Positions 1 to 7,533 of a stretch of DNA of 41,290 nt are shown here, in pieces (position 1 is the stretch's first letter; every line of letters begins with the position of its first letter). The stretch is from an uncultured Chryseobacterium sp. (GTDB lineage: Bacteria > Bacteroidota > Bacteroidia > Flavobacteriales > Weeksellaceae). The notes beneath the pieces are model-generated. The model made no database searches. It saw nothing but the letters and a program-made list of their open reading frames with translations, and had not been told where the DNA came from. The stretch lies in the NCBI RefSeq assembly GCF_936933875.1, contig NZ_CAKZIK010000077.1, forward strand, positions 1-41,290, written 5' to 3'. Made by a program: the position numbers and the translations under genes.

Positions 1-99
1 AGCGATAATAATTGATGGCGCCAAAGCTCCTAAAAACAATATTAAAGCCCCTTTCCAGTCGAAAATATATTTGGGTAAAGAAGAATTTTTCAAACTCAT
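1..99 (-). CDS. N-terminal fragment of a membrane protein (cut by window edge)
   Basis: The reading frame opens at the ATG at 97-99 and runs off the left edge after 33 codons. The visible part has a short polar head (MSLKNSSLPKYIFDW) followed by a hydrophobic stretch (ALILFLGALAPSIIIA) that looks like a first membrane helix. An ATG slightly upstream (105-107) meets a stop after two codons, so 99 is the best start. The family cannot be recognised from this fragment. It has the same orientation as the kinase-like gene at 128-727, whose stop lies 28 bp upstream, so the two could be co-transcribed. Confidence 0.55.
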   Translation of the reverse strand, partial: MSLKNSSLPKYIFDWKGALILFLGALAPSIIIA

Positions 100-127
100 C
101 AGTTCATAATTTTAACAAAGATAATTT

Positions 128-727
128 TTAATATTCAATATCGCTTTCCAGCTGCTCCACAATTCTTTTCATTGAAGTTTGATACTCTTCATCAGAAGAA
201 TTCTCAAACACCAAAAAATCCAGATCATCATCGGGATTGTCAATGGTTTTCGGAACCGAAAAATCGATGGTTTTTACATATTCATCCCAGTTCTGCAGTT
301 TCCAGGTATCTCGGTCGGAATTCCTTTCTATCATTCTTTCATGAATAACTTCAGGCGTTGCAACTACCCAAATCACTGTCAGTTTCGCATTAAATTTTTT
401 GAGTTTTTCCTTTAAATTCTTCATATAATCCACATCGCGGATCTCTCTGGTGAAAGGGGCGTTAATCAAGACGAAATTATCGTAATTCAAAGCGTCCAAA
501 GCCAAGTCAACAATCGCTTCATATTCATAATTGCGGATGTATTTTTCGAAAAATTCAGAACTGCGGTTGTATTCTTCTCCGGCAACGGCGAAAATCTGCT
601 TGCTTAAAGGAATCAAGGTGTCCTTATCAAGATAAACAATATGTTTCAGATTTTCGGAAAGCTTTTTTGAAATATAAGTTTTTCCAGAAGCAGGAGGCGA
701 CGTAACTAGTATAAGGCGTTTCGGCAT
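128..727 (-). CDS. AAA/P-loop kinase-like ATP-binding protein
   Basis: A 199-residue cytosolic protein with an N-terminal Walker A loop (TSPPASGKT, residues 9-17) after a beta strand (RLILV). This is the layout of small P-loop kinases, zeta-toxin-like and shikimate-kinase-like ATPases. A central segment (VIWVVATPEVIHERMIERN) resembles the lid/arginine region of such kinases. The substrate is unknown. No antitoxin-like partner lies beside it, so a toxin role is not supported. The ATG at 725-727 sits about 11 nt after the predicted transcription start of the consensus promoter at 745-775. The family call is good and the specific function is open. Confidence 0.75.
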   Translation of the reverse strand: MPKRLILVTSPPASGKTYISKKLSENLKHIVYLDKDTLIPLSKQIFAVAGEEYNRSSEFFEKYIRNYEYEAIVDLALDALNYDNFVLINAPFTREIRDVDYMKNLKEKLKKFNAKLTVIWVVATPEVIHERMIERNSDRDTWKLQNWDEYVKTIDFSVPKTIDNPDDDLDFLVFENSSDEEYQTSMKRIVEQLESDIEY

Positions 728-744
728 TGCATTTTATTTGAAAA

Positions 745-775
745 CAAATATAAATAATTTGAAATCACAGCTCAA
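745..775 (-). promoter_or_regulatory. Bacteroidota-type promoter for the P-loop ATPase gene
   Basis: Read on the minus strand, TTG (773-775), a 20-nt spacer and TATATTTG (745-752) match the Bacteroidota sigma consensus TTG-N19/20-TAnnTTTG exactly. The expected start near 738 leaves a leader of about 11 nt before the ATG at 727. Confidence 0.65.
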
Positions 776-860
776 TAGGGATTCAACATTCGAAAAAAGC
801 GCAACTCTCCTCTTTCAAATCTCGCTAAAATTCCCGATTTTTGCAGCCATAAATTTTCAT

Positions 861-2456
861 ATGTCAGATTTAATCAAGGAAATAGAAAAAAGAAAAACGT
901 TTGGGATTATTTCTCACCCCGATGCCGGAAAAACCACACTTACAGAAAAACTGTTGCTTTTTGGAGGTGCAATTCAGGAAGCGGGAGCAGTAAAATCCAA
1001 TAAAATTAAGAAAGGTGCCACTTCCGACTTTATGGAAATTGAAAGACAGAGAGGGATTTCTGTGGCGACTTCGGTTTTGGCGTTTGAATATAGAGGTCAT
1101 AAAATCAATATTCTCGATACTCCAGGCCACAAAGATTTTGCGGAGGATACATACAGAACTTTAACGGCAGTAGATTCTGTAATTGTTGTAATAGACGTGG
1201 CAAAAGGTGTTGAGGAACAGACGGAAAAACTCGTTCAGGTTTGCAGAATGAGAAATATTCCGATGTTGGTGTTCATTAATAAATTGGACCGTGAAGGTAA
1301 AGATGCATTCGATTTGCTGGATGAAGTAGAACAAAAATTAGGTTTAACAGTTTGTCCACTTTCTTTGCCAATTGGGATGGGAAGCGACTTCCAGGGAATC
1401 TATAATATTTGGGAAAACAACATCCAATTATTTTTAGAAGAGAAAAAACAAAAAGTTGGAGATTCTGTAAAAATTGATGACGTTCATGACGCAAAAGTTG
1501 ATGAAATTATCGGTGAGAAAGCAGCGGCAACTTTAAGAGAAGAACTCGAATTGGTAGAATCTGTTTATCCGGAATTCAACCGCGAAGATTATATGAACGG
1601 AAATTTACAGCCTGTATTTTTCGGTTCTGCTTTAAATAATTTTGGGGTTCGAGAACTTTTGGATGCATTTATCGACATCGCTCCGATGCCACAACCCAAA
1701 GAATCGGATTTGCGAATCGTAAAACCTGAAGAGAAAAACTTCACCGGTTTCGTTTTCAAAATCCACGCCAATATGGACCCGAAACACCGCGACAGATTGG
1801 CTTTCGTGAAAATTGTTTCCGGAACTTTTAAAAGAAATGAAAATTACCTTCTTGTTCGTGAAGGCAAGAAAATGAAATTTGCTGCTCCAAATGCATTCTT
1901 CGCTGATAAAAAAGAGGTAGTTGACGAAAGTTTTCCGGGGGATATTGTCGGATTACACGATACCGGAAATTTCAGAATTGGAGATACTTTAACGGCGGGA
2001 GAAAAATTGAGTTTCAAAGGAATCCCGAGCTTCTCACCAGAACATTTCCGTTATGTAAACAACGATGACCCATTGAAGGCAAAACAATTGGCAAAAGGCG
2101 TTGACCAATTGATGGACGAAGGTGTTGCACAGTTGTTTACGCTCGAAATGAACGGCCGAAAAATTATCGGAACGGTGGGAGCACTTCAGTACGAAGTTAT
2201 TCAGTACCGTTTGGAACATGAATACGGAGCAAAATGTACATACGAACCACTTTCCATTCATAAAGCATGTTGGGTGGAAGCCGATGAAAAATCAGAAGAA
2301 TTCAAAGAATTTGCGAGATTGAAACAAAGATTTTTGGCAAGAGACAAATACAATCAGTTGGTATTTTTAGCAGATTCTTCGTTCACGATTCACATGACTC
2401 AGGAAAAATTTCCGAATATCAAACTTCACTTTATCAGCGAATTTCACAACGAATAA
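861..2456 (+). CDS. prfC: Peptide chain release factor 3 (RF3)
   Basis: A translational GTPase that recycles RF1/RF2 from the ribosome after peptide release. The G1 loop is SHPDAGKTTL (about residues 18-27), G3 is DTPGHKDF and G4 is NKLD, all in the RF3 arrangement. They are followed by the EF-Tu-like second domain and the RF3 C-terminal domain. The length of 531 residues matches the usual ~530. The frame stays open upstream to a TTG at 738, but those 41 residues are not RF3-like and the ATG at 861 gives the family start (MSDLIKEIEKRKTFGIISHP). A weak -7-like box (GATTTTTG, 836-843) lies just upstream. Monocistronic: a terminator-like hairpin follows at 2569. Confidence 0.96.
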   Translation: MSDLIKEIEKRKTFGIISHPDAGKTTLTEKLLLFGGAIQEAGAVKSNKIKKGATSDFMEIERQRGISVATSVLAFEYRGHKINILDTPGHKDFAEDTYRTLTAVDSVIVVIDVAKGVEEQTEKLVQVCRMRNIPMLVFINKLDREGKDAFDLLDEVEQKLGLTVCPLSLPIGMGSDFQGIYNIWENNIQLFLEEKKQKVGDSVKIDDVHDAKVDEIIGEKAAATLREELELVESVYPEFNREDYMNGNLQPVFFGSALNNFGVRELLDAFIDIAPMPQPKESDLRIVKPEEKNFTGFVFKIHANMDPKHRDRLAFVKIVSGTFKRNENYLLVREGKKMKFAAPNAFFADKKEVVDESFPGDIVGLHDTGNFRIGDTLTAGEKLSFKGIPSFSPEHFRYVNNDDPLKAKQLAKGVDQLMDEGVAQLFTLEMNGRKIIGTVGALQYEVIQYRLEHEYGAKCTYEPLSIHKACWVEADEKSEEFKEFARLKQRFLARDKYNQLVFLADSSFTIHMTQEKFPNIKLHFISEFHNE

Positions 2457-2568
2457 CTATCACAGTACGGATTTCAATATTAACTGTTGAACGGAAAAAA
2501 GATTTCGGGGAAATATTCCGGATGGTGAACTCTCCAGGAACCATAAAATAGGGGATAATTTTTTACTT

Positions 2569-2597
2569 AATCTTCAGAAATTCTGAAGATTTTTTTT
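2569..2597 (+). terminator. Intrinsic terminator downstream of prfC
   Basis: AATCTTCAGAA (2569-2579) pairs with TTCTGAAGATT (2581-2591). In practice this gives a stem of about 7-9 bp closing a short AT loop, followed by a run of eight T. The rest of 2457-2733 shows no coding or RNA signal. Confidence 0.65.
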
Positions 2598-2733
2598 GTG
2601 AAACGATTGTAAAACTGATTTACAAATTATTGATTTTAAAGCATTTAAATAAAATTTAAACCAACTTATACAAAAAGAGAAAATTCGGGAACGTAAATTG
2701 CTTCATGTTTCGTGTTAAAAACAAATTATAACG

Positions 2734-3915
2734 ATGAAGAAATTTTTTCTTTCAGTTTTTGTAGCAGGAGCACTTATTTCCTGCAGTAAATCTGAAATTC
2801 AGCAGACAACGGACAGTATTAAAAGAGCCGACAGTCTTTTCACGAAAGCCAACGAAGGTTTCAAAACGCTGGATTCTATTTCAAAAACCATCAACGATTC
2901 GAACGGAATTGCCAGAAAAGTTATCATTCCGGAAATCGAGAAGCAGAAAAAAATGATTGACAGCACTATTAAGAGCGGCAATTATAAAATAGATTCCATC
3001 AACAAAGACATTGAAAAAATCACGAAACATGTGAAGAACGGAACTGAGGTCGCAAAAACTTTAGATTCTGCCAATCAGGCTTTAAAAAACGGTGAAAACG
3101 CGATTTCAGTTCTAACGAAAACCGCAGACAAAATTTTAAAGCAGACCAAACCACAAACAAGTACTACTAATAAAACTTCGCAGCAAAATCCTGCAACGCA
3201 AAATCCGCAAGCACAACAAACACAGCAAAATCCAACAATTGTTGTTCCGCCAGTCATTCAGCAAGACCCTGTAACGAAAACGGCAAAACTGGAAATCAGT
3301 GTGAAGGATTTATCGAATGCTAAAGCCATGCTTCAACAGCAAATACGCGACAGCAATGGAGATTTAGTAACGGAGAATTTTACCGAAAATGAAGGTGTAA
3401 AAAAAGAATATTTAACGGTAAAAGTTCCTTTAAAAAATTTCGAACAGCTTGTTGGTTCTGCTTCGAACAGTTTGGGTGATGTGAGAATGAAAAATACAGA
3501 ATCTGAAGGAACCGATTATCAGCCGAACCAAATGTGCGACATCGAAATCACGTTGGTACAAAGCGAATTGGTGGACAATCAAATGGCGAATAACGACACT
3601 TCCAGCAATCCTGATTCTTACAGAGAAAAATCTTCTGGCGCTTTTATGAAAGGTTTTATAGTTTTAGGAGATGGTTTTCTGATGTTGCTTCCTTTTTGGC
3701 CGATTTTCTTAATTGGAGGTTTGATTTGGTATTTCGTTGCCCGTAATAAAAAGAAAAAAGAACGCGAGGAATTCGAAAGGCAGCAGATTTTGAATCAGCA
3801 AAGAGTTCAGGCGCACTATCCTACGGAAAACCAGACTTCTACCGAAACAACTTCTGAAGTGAAGAAAGATGGAGGTGATGAAACGGATTACTCGAAGTAC
3901 TTGCCGAAGAATTAA
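2734..3915 (+). CDS. Lipoprotein with coiled coil, DUF4349-like domain and C-terminal membrane helix
   Basis: The 393-residue product starts with a lipoprotein signal peptide (lipobox ALISC, Cys17). A long Lys/Asp/Ser-rich helical region (about 20-135) and a Gln/Pro/Thr-rich linker (about 140-180) follow. Residues 185-275 form a beta/alpha domain that resembles DUF4349 (TAKLEISVKDLSNAKAML...). Residues about 308-335 are a membrane helix followed by KKKKERE, and the tail is charged. The protein would thus be anchored both by lipid and by a helix. The function is unknown; DUF4349 proteins are envelope-associated. It has its own downstream hairpin at 3957. The lipoprotein call is firm and the domain call moderate. 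Confidence 0.75.
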   Translation: MKKFFLSVFVAGALISCSKSEIQQTTDSIKRADSLFTKANEGFKTLDSISKTINDSNGIARKVIIPEIEKQKKMIDSTIKSGNYKIDSINKDIEKITKHVKNGTEVAKTLDSANQALKNGENAISVLTKTADKILKQTKPQTSTTNKTSQQNPATQNPQAQQTQQNPTIVVPPVIQQDPVTKTAKLEISVKDLSNAKAMLQQQIRDSNGDLVTENFTENEGVKKEYLTVKVPLKNFEQLVGSASNSLGDVRMKNTESEGTDYQPNQMCDIEITLVQSELVDNQMANNDTSSNPDSYREKSSGAFMKGFIVLGDGFLMLLPFWPIFLIGGLIWYFVARNKKKKEREEFERQQILNQQRVQAHYPTENQTSTETTSEVKKDGGDETDYSKYLPKN

Positions 3916-3956
3916 TCGCTCAACGAAGTTTTTGCTTAAGGAAATTTAAATTTAAA

Positions 3957-3990
3957 AAAGCCTTCCGAAAATTTGGAAGGCTTTCTTTTA
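3957..3990. terminator. Bidirectional intrinsic terminator
   Basis: A perfect 10-bp stem AAAGCCTTCC/GGAAGGCTTT (3957-3966 with 3975-3984) has an 8-nt loop, with T-rich flanks on both strands. It serves the convergent genes ending at 3915 (+) and 3988 (-). Confidence 0.8.
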
Positions 3991-4350
3991 TTTCATGCTG
4001 ACTACTTTATCTACAACATAAACGCTGTTCCCTCTCCAAGGTAAAGCACCTTTGTATTCTTTGTAATGCAAGTCGAAATATTTTCCGCTGTTTTGCTCCA
4101 TTTGTTGGGCAACATTTGCATCTTCGATAGAAAATTCGAATTCGTAGCTGGTTAAAGCTCCTGTTTTTCCGCGTCCGAATCCTTCCTGAATCAGTTTACC
4201 TTCGTAGGTTTTGAAGAGATATCCTTTCTTCACCACGTAGTTGAGTGTACCGGATTTTACGCCTTCACCGAAAACAAAAAAGTATTTGTACCAGATAAAA
4301 CCACCCAAAAGCAGCAGTACAAAAGCCAAACTTATCCAAAAATATTTCAT
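3988..4350 (-). CDS. Small single-pass membrane protein, conserved in Flavobacteriia
   Basis: A 120-residue protein with one N-terminal membrane helix (WISLAFVLLLLGGFIWY) and a soluble region with repeated aromatic/glycine motifs (KKGYLFKTYEGKL, LHYKEYKGALPWRGNSVY). Proteins of this shape recur in flavobacterial genomes without a known role. I recall some being labelled 6-phosphogluconate dehydrogenase, but nothing here supports that enzyme: it is far too short and has no Rossmann motif. It lies 21 bp downstream of the acyl-CoA dehydrogenase stop on the same strand, so co-transcription is likely. Confidence 0.7.
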   Translation of the reverse strand: MKYFWISLAFVLLLLGGFIWYKYFFVFGEGVKSGTLNYVVKKGYLFKTYEGKLIQEGFGRGKTGALTSYEFEFSIEDANVAQQMEQNSGKYFDLHYKEYKGALPWRGNSVYVVDKVVSMK

Positions 4351-4371
4351 CGTCTGTTTTTAGTTTTAATA

Positions 4372-5514
4372 TTAATTTTTAGAAATACTTCTTGAAATCA
4401 CGATTTTCTGAATTTCAGAAGTTCCCTCATAAATCTGAGTAATTTTTGCATCACGCATCATTCTTTCCACGTGATATTCTTTCACATAACCGTAGCCTCC
4501 GTGGATTTGAACCGCTTCAACAGTAGTATCCATGGCAACTTGTGAAGAATACAGTTTTGCCATTGCTCCACTTTCAGAAATGTCTTTTCCTTCATCCTTT
4601 TCGGAAGCTGCTTTGTAGCACAACATTCTTGCAGCTGTAATCTGCGTTGCCATATCTGCTAATTTGAATGCAATTGCTTGGTGATTGATAATTTCTGTTC
4701 CAAAAGCTTTTCTTGTTTTGGCATATTTCAAAGCCAGTTCGTAAGCTCCGGAAGCGATTCCTAAAGCCTGAGAAGCGATCCCAATTCTACCACCGTTCAA
4801 AATCGCCATTGCAATTCCGAAACCTGCTCCATCATCACCAATTCTGTTTTCCTTCGGAACTTTTACGTTGTTGAAAATTAAAGAATGTGTATCACTTCCT
4901 CTAATTCCCAGTTTATCTTCCTTCAAACCGATTTCGAAACCTTCCCATCCCTTTTCAACGATAAAAGCATTAATTCCTTTATGTTTTTTCTCAGGATCAG
5001 TTTGTGCGATTACGATATAATAAGTTGCATTCCCACCGTTGGTAATCCAGTTTTTAATACCGTTCAAAAGGTAATAATCTCCTTTATCTTCCGCTGTAGT
5101 TCTTTGCGAAGTGGCATCAGAACCAGCTTCAGGCTCGGAAAGCGCGAAAGCTCCAATAACTTGTCCACTTGCCAAAGGAACCAAATATTTCATTTTTTGC
5201 TCTTCGCTTGCATATTTTTCCAAACCAGCACAAACCAAAGAGTTGTTCACCGACATTACAACTGCTGCAGAAGCATCAACCTTTGCAATTTCCTCCATCG
5301 CAACAACGTAAGAAATATAGTCCATTCCCGCTCCTCCATATTTTGGATCGATGAACATTCCAAGGAAGCCTAATTCTCCCATTTTCTTAACCTGTTCATG
5401 TGGAAACTTCTGGTCTCTGTCTCTTTCAATTACGCCGGGCAAAAGTTCTGTTTGTGCAAAATCTCTTGCTGCCTGCTGAATCATCAACTGCTCTTCAGTT
5501 AAGTTAAAGTTCAT
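4372..5514 (-). CDS. Acyl-CoA dehydrogenase
   Basis: A flavoenzyme of fatty acid or branched-chain acyl-CoA beta-oxidation (alpha,beta-dehydrogenation of acyl-CoA with electrons passed to ETF). It has 380 residues, the usual size of the short/medium-chain soluble family. The family signature is FALSEPEAGSDA. The C-terminal QIYEGTSEIQ contains the probable catalytic base Glu363, in the MCAD/SCAD position. The frame is open 36 codons upstream, but that stretch is AT-rich leader and the ATG at 5512-5514 gives the canonical start (MNFNLTEEQLMIQ). It diverges from an acyl-CoA synthetase at 5660, a sensible activation-plus-oxidation pair. Acyl chain specificity cannot be read from sequence. Confidence 0.93.
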   Translation of the reverse strand: MNFNLTEEQLMIQQAARDFAQTELLPGVIERDRDQKFPHEQVKKMGELGFLGMFIDPKYGGAGMDYISYVVAMEEIAKVDASAAVVMSVNNSLVCAGLEKYASEEQKMKYLVPLASGQVIGAFALSEPEAGSDATSQRTTAEDKGDYYLLNGIKNWITNGGNATYYIVIAQTDPEKKHKGINAFIVEKGWEGFEIGLKEDKLGIRGSDTHSLIFNNVKVPKENRIGDDGAGFGIAMAILNGGRIGIASQALGIASGAYELALKYAKTRKAFGTEIINHQAIAFKLADMATQITAARMLCYKAASEKDEGKDISESGAMAKLYSSQVAMDTTVEAVQIHGGYGYVKEYHVERMMRDAKITQIYEGTSEIQKIVISRSISKN

Positions 5515-5538
5515 AAAATGTATAATTTTTAATTGTCC

Positions 5539-5546
5539 CAAAAATA
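5539..5546 (-). promoter_or_regulatory. -7 box upstream of acyl-CoA dehydrogenase
   Basis: On the minus strand TATTTTTG fits TAnnTTTG and ends 25 nt before the ATG at 5514. No clear -33 TTG is seen at the right distance. Confidence 0.45.
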
Positions 5547-5581
5547 CACTTTTTCCCAAAAACACTGAAAAATTTTCTTTT

Positions 5582-5612
5582 TTTGCTGAATTAAATAAAA
5601 ATGATATTTTTA
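5582..5612 (+). promoter_or_regulatory. Probable promoter of acyl-CoA synthetase
   Basis: TTTG (5582-5585), a 19-nt spacer and TATTTTTA (5605-5612) fit the Bacteroidota consensus with one mismatch in the last base of the -7 box. The leader to ATG 5660 is about 40 nt. It lies back to back with the promoter of the divergent dehydrogenase gene. Confidence 0.4.
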
Positions 5613-5659
5613 CGAGAACCAATCTCTGTTAAATTTAAATTAAAAATAAATTAATATTT

Positions 5660-7438
5660 ATGTCGATTAGAAGACTATTTGATTGCGCACATCATACGCA
5701 CAACAAATTTCCTAAGGATGATATTTTCGTAACGAAATATCACGGTGAATGGGAAAAAATTTCCACTGCAGAGTTTATCAACAAAGGAAATATGATTTCC
5801 CGCGGTTTACTGAAACTGGGCATAAAACCCGGCGATAAAATTGCTTTAATCACCACCGCTTCACGCACAGAATGGGCAGTAATGGATTTGGGAATTTCCC
5901 AAATTGGAGCAGTTTCCGTACCTGTTTATCCTACGATTTCTCCGGAAGATTACGATTTTATTTTCAACAATGCTGAAGTACAGTACTGTTTTGTTTCCGA
6001 CAGAGATTTGCTGGATAAAGTGATGAAAATTAAAGCCAATGTTCCTACTTTAAAGGGTGTTTTCACCTTTGATAATATTGATGGAGCTCCGAACTGGAAA
6101 GAAGTTTTGGATTTAGGTCAGGATGATACTACACAACAGGAGGTGGAAGACCTTTCAAAAACCATTAATCCAGAAGATTTAGCGACGATTATTTACACTT
6201 CCGGAACTACAGGAAAACCAAAAGGCGTAATGCTTTCGCACCAGAATATTGTGTCGAATGTGTTAGGTTCGGACCACAGAATCCCTAGAAAAAGAGGTCT
6301 GGATTACAAAGACACTCGTGTATTAAGTTTCCTGCCGATTTGCCATATTTTCGAGAGAATGCTGTTCTATCTTTTCATGTACAACGGTTTCAGCATCCAC
6401 TTTGCAGAAAGCATTGATAAAATGGGCGAAAACGTGAAGGAAGTAAAACCTCACTACATGAGTGTGGTTCCACGATTAATTGAAAAAGTTTACGATAAAA
6501 TTTACGATAAGGGAACAAGTGCAGGAGGTCTGAAAACCAAAATTTTCCTTTGGGCTTTAGGTGTGAACAAGGCCAAACAAAAGATCGGCAAACCAAGCGG
6601 AATTAAAGAAATTATTGCCGATAAACTGGTATTCTCTAAATGGAGAGAAGGTTTGGGTGGAAATATCGTGACTTTGGTTTCCGGTTCTGCTGCGCTTTCG
6701 GAAAGGCTGAACAAAATGTTCCAGAATGCGGGAATCCCAATTTTGGAAGGTTATGGTTTAACGGAAACTTCTCCGGTAATCTCTGTAAACTCTTTCGACA
6801 GATTAAAAATCGGAACTGTGGGTCATGTTTTGGACAATCTGGATGCAAAAATTCAGGAGGATGGAGAAATTACGGTGAAAGGACCATCTGTTTTTAAAGG
6901 ATATTTCAAAAATGAGGAAATGACGAAAGAAGTCTTTACCGAAGATGGCTACTTTAAAACAGGTGATATTGGCCATTTCGACAGCGAAGGTTTCCTGAAA
7001 ATTACCGACCGTAAAAAAGAAATGTTCAAAACTTCGGGTGGAAAATATATTGCACCACAGGTAATTGAAAACCTTGCGAAAGCTTCCAAATTTATTGAGC
7101 AGATTATGGTAGTTGGAGACGGCGAAAAAATGCCGACTGCTTTGGTACAACCTGACTATGTTTTCGCTAAACATTGGGCAGAACGCCACAACCTCAATAT
7201 TGGAGCTACACCAGCAGAAATGTCTCAGAGTAAAGAATTAAAGGAAAGAATTGGTAAAGAGATTGATTATCTGAACACGAAGCTCGGAAGTTGGGAACAG
7301 ATTAAACGTTTCGAGCTGACTCCGGATGTTTGGTCCATCGATTTGGGGTTACTGACGCCAACTTTAAAACTGAAACGAAAAGCCGTAAAAGAAAAATATA
7401 TCGATTTGTACAATAAAATGTACGGCCACGAAGCATAA
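5660..7438 (+). CDS. Long-chain acyl-CoA synthetase (AMP-forming)
   Basis: Activates fatty acids to acyl-CoA via acyl-adenylate at the inner face of the membrane. It has 592 residues. The AMP-binding P-loop is YTSGTTGKPKG (about residue 180). The A5 motif is EGYGLTETSPV, and the A7/A8 region includes FKTGDIGHFDSEGFLKITDRKKEMFKTSGGKY. The C-terminal domain retains a late lysine region (TPTLKLKRKAVKEKY). This matches the FadD/AMP-forming long-chain branch (FAA1-like, about 600 residues) better than acetyl- or 4-coumarate ligases. It diverges from an acyl-CoA dehydrogenase and is followed at once by a strong terminator, so it is monocistronic. Confidence 0.92.
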   Translation: MSIRRLFDCAHHTHNKFPKDDIFVTKYHGEWEKISTAEFINKGNMISRGLLKLGIKPGDKIALITTASRTEWAVMDLGISQIGAVSVPVYPTISPEDYDFIFNNAEVQYCFVSDRDLLDKVMKIKANVPTLKGVFTFDNIDGAPNWKEVLDLGQDDTTQQEVEDLSKTINPEDLATIIYTSGTTGKPKGVMLSHQNIVSNVLGSDHRIPRKRGLDYKDTRVLSFLPICHIFERMLFYLFMYNGFSIHFAESIDKMGENVKEVKPHYMSVVPRLIEKVYDKIYDKGTSAGGLKTKIFLWALGVNKAKQKIGKPSGIKEIIADKLVFSKWREGLGGNIVTLVSGSAALSERLNKMFQNAGIPILEGYGLTETSPVISVNSFDRLKIGTVGHVLDNLDAKIQEDGEITVKGPSVFKGYFKNEEMTKEVFTEDGYFKTGDIGHFDSEGFLKITDRKKEMFKTSGGKYIAPQVIENLAKASKFIEQIMVVGDGEKMPTALVQPDYVFAKHWAERHNLNIGATPAEMSQSKELKERIGKEIDYLNTKLGSWEQIKRFELTPDVWSIDLGLLTPTLKLKRKAVKEKYIDLYNKMYGHEA

Positions 7439-7442
7439 AACA

Positions 7443-7468
7443 AAAACCCGGTTTGAGCCGGGTTTTTT
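7443..7468 (+). terminator. Intrinsic terminator after acyl-CoA synthetase
   Basis: AAAACCCGG (7443-7451) pairs with CCGGGTTTT (7458-7466) around a 6-nt loop and runs into six T. Confidence 0.85.
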
Positions 7469-7523
7469 GTTTGGTTAAAATTTGAAATTTTAAAAAATAA
7501 TTTAAACACGTACAAAAGTTGCT

Positions 7524-7531
7524 TATATTTG
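7524..7531 (+). promoter_or_regulatory. -7 box upstream of the cysteine-rich lipoprotein
   Basis: TATATTTG matches TAnnTTTG exactly. The expected transcription start (about 7537-7539) falls inside the left inverted repeat TGTTGTAGGCA (7534-7544). The transcript would therefore begin with sequence complementary to the repeat just after the lipoprotein stop codon. No good -33 element is seen. Confidence 0.4.
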
Positions 7532-7533
7532 AG

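Noticed and set aside
128..727. Zeta-type toxin of a toxin-antitoxin pair
   Set aside because: The P-loop fits, but no small antitoxin gene adjoins it.
738..860. Frame extension of prfC from a TTG start
   Set aside because: The 41 extra residues are not RF3-like and overlap the promoter region of the divergent ATPase gene; ATG 861 gives the usual N-terminus.
4885..5373. Long plus-strand frame antisense to the acyl-CoA dehydrogenase
   Set aside because: Mirror frame of a strongly supported gene, with no domain or start signal.
5515..5622. Frame extension of the acyl-CoA dehydrogenase
   Set aside because: AT-rich leader that contains the -7 box; canonical start is at 5514.
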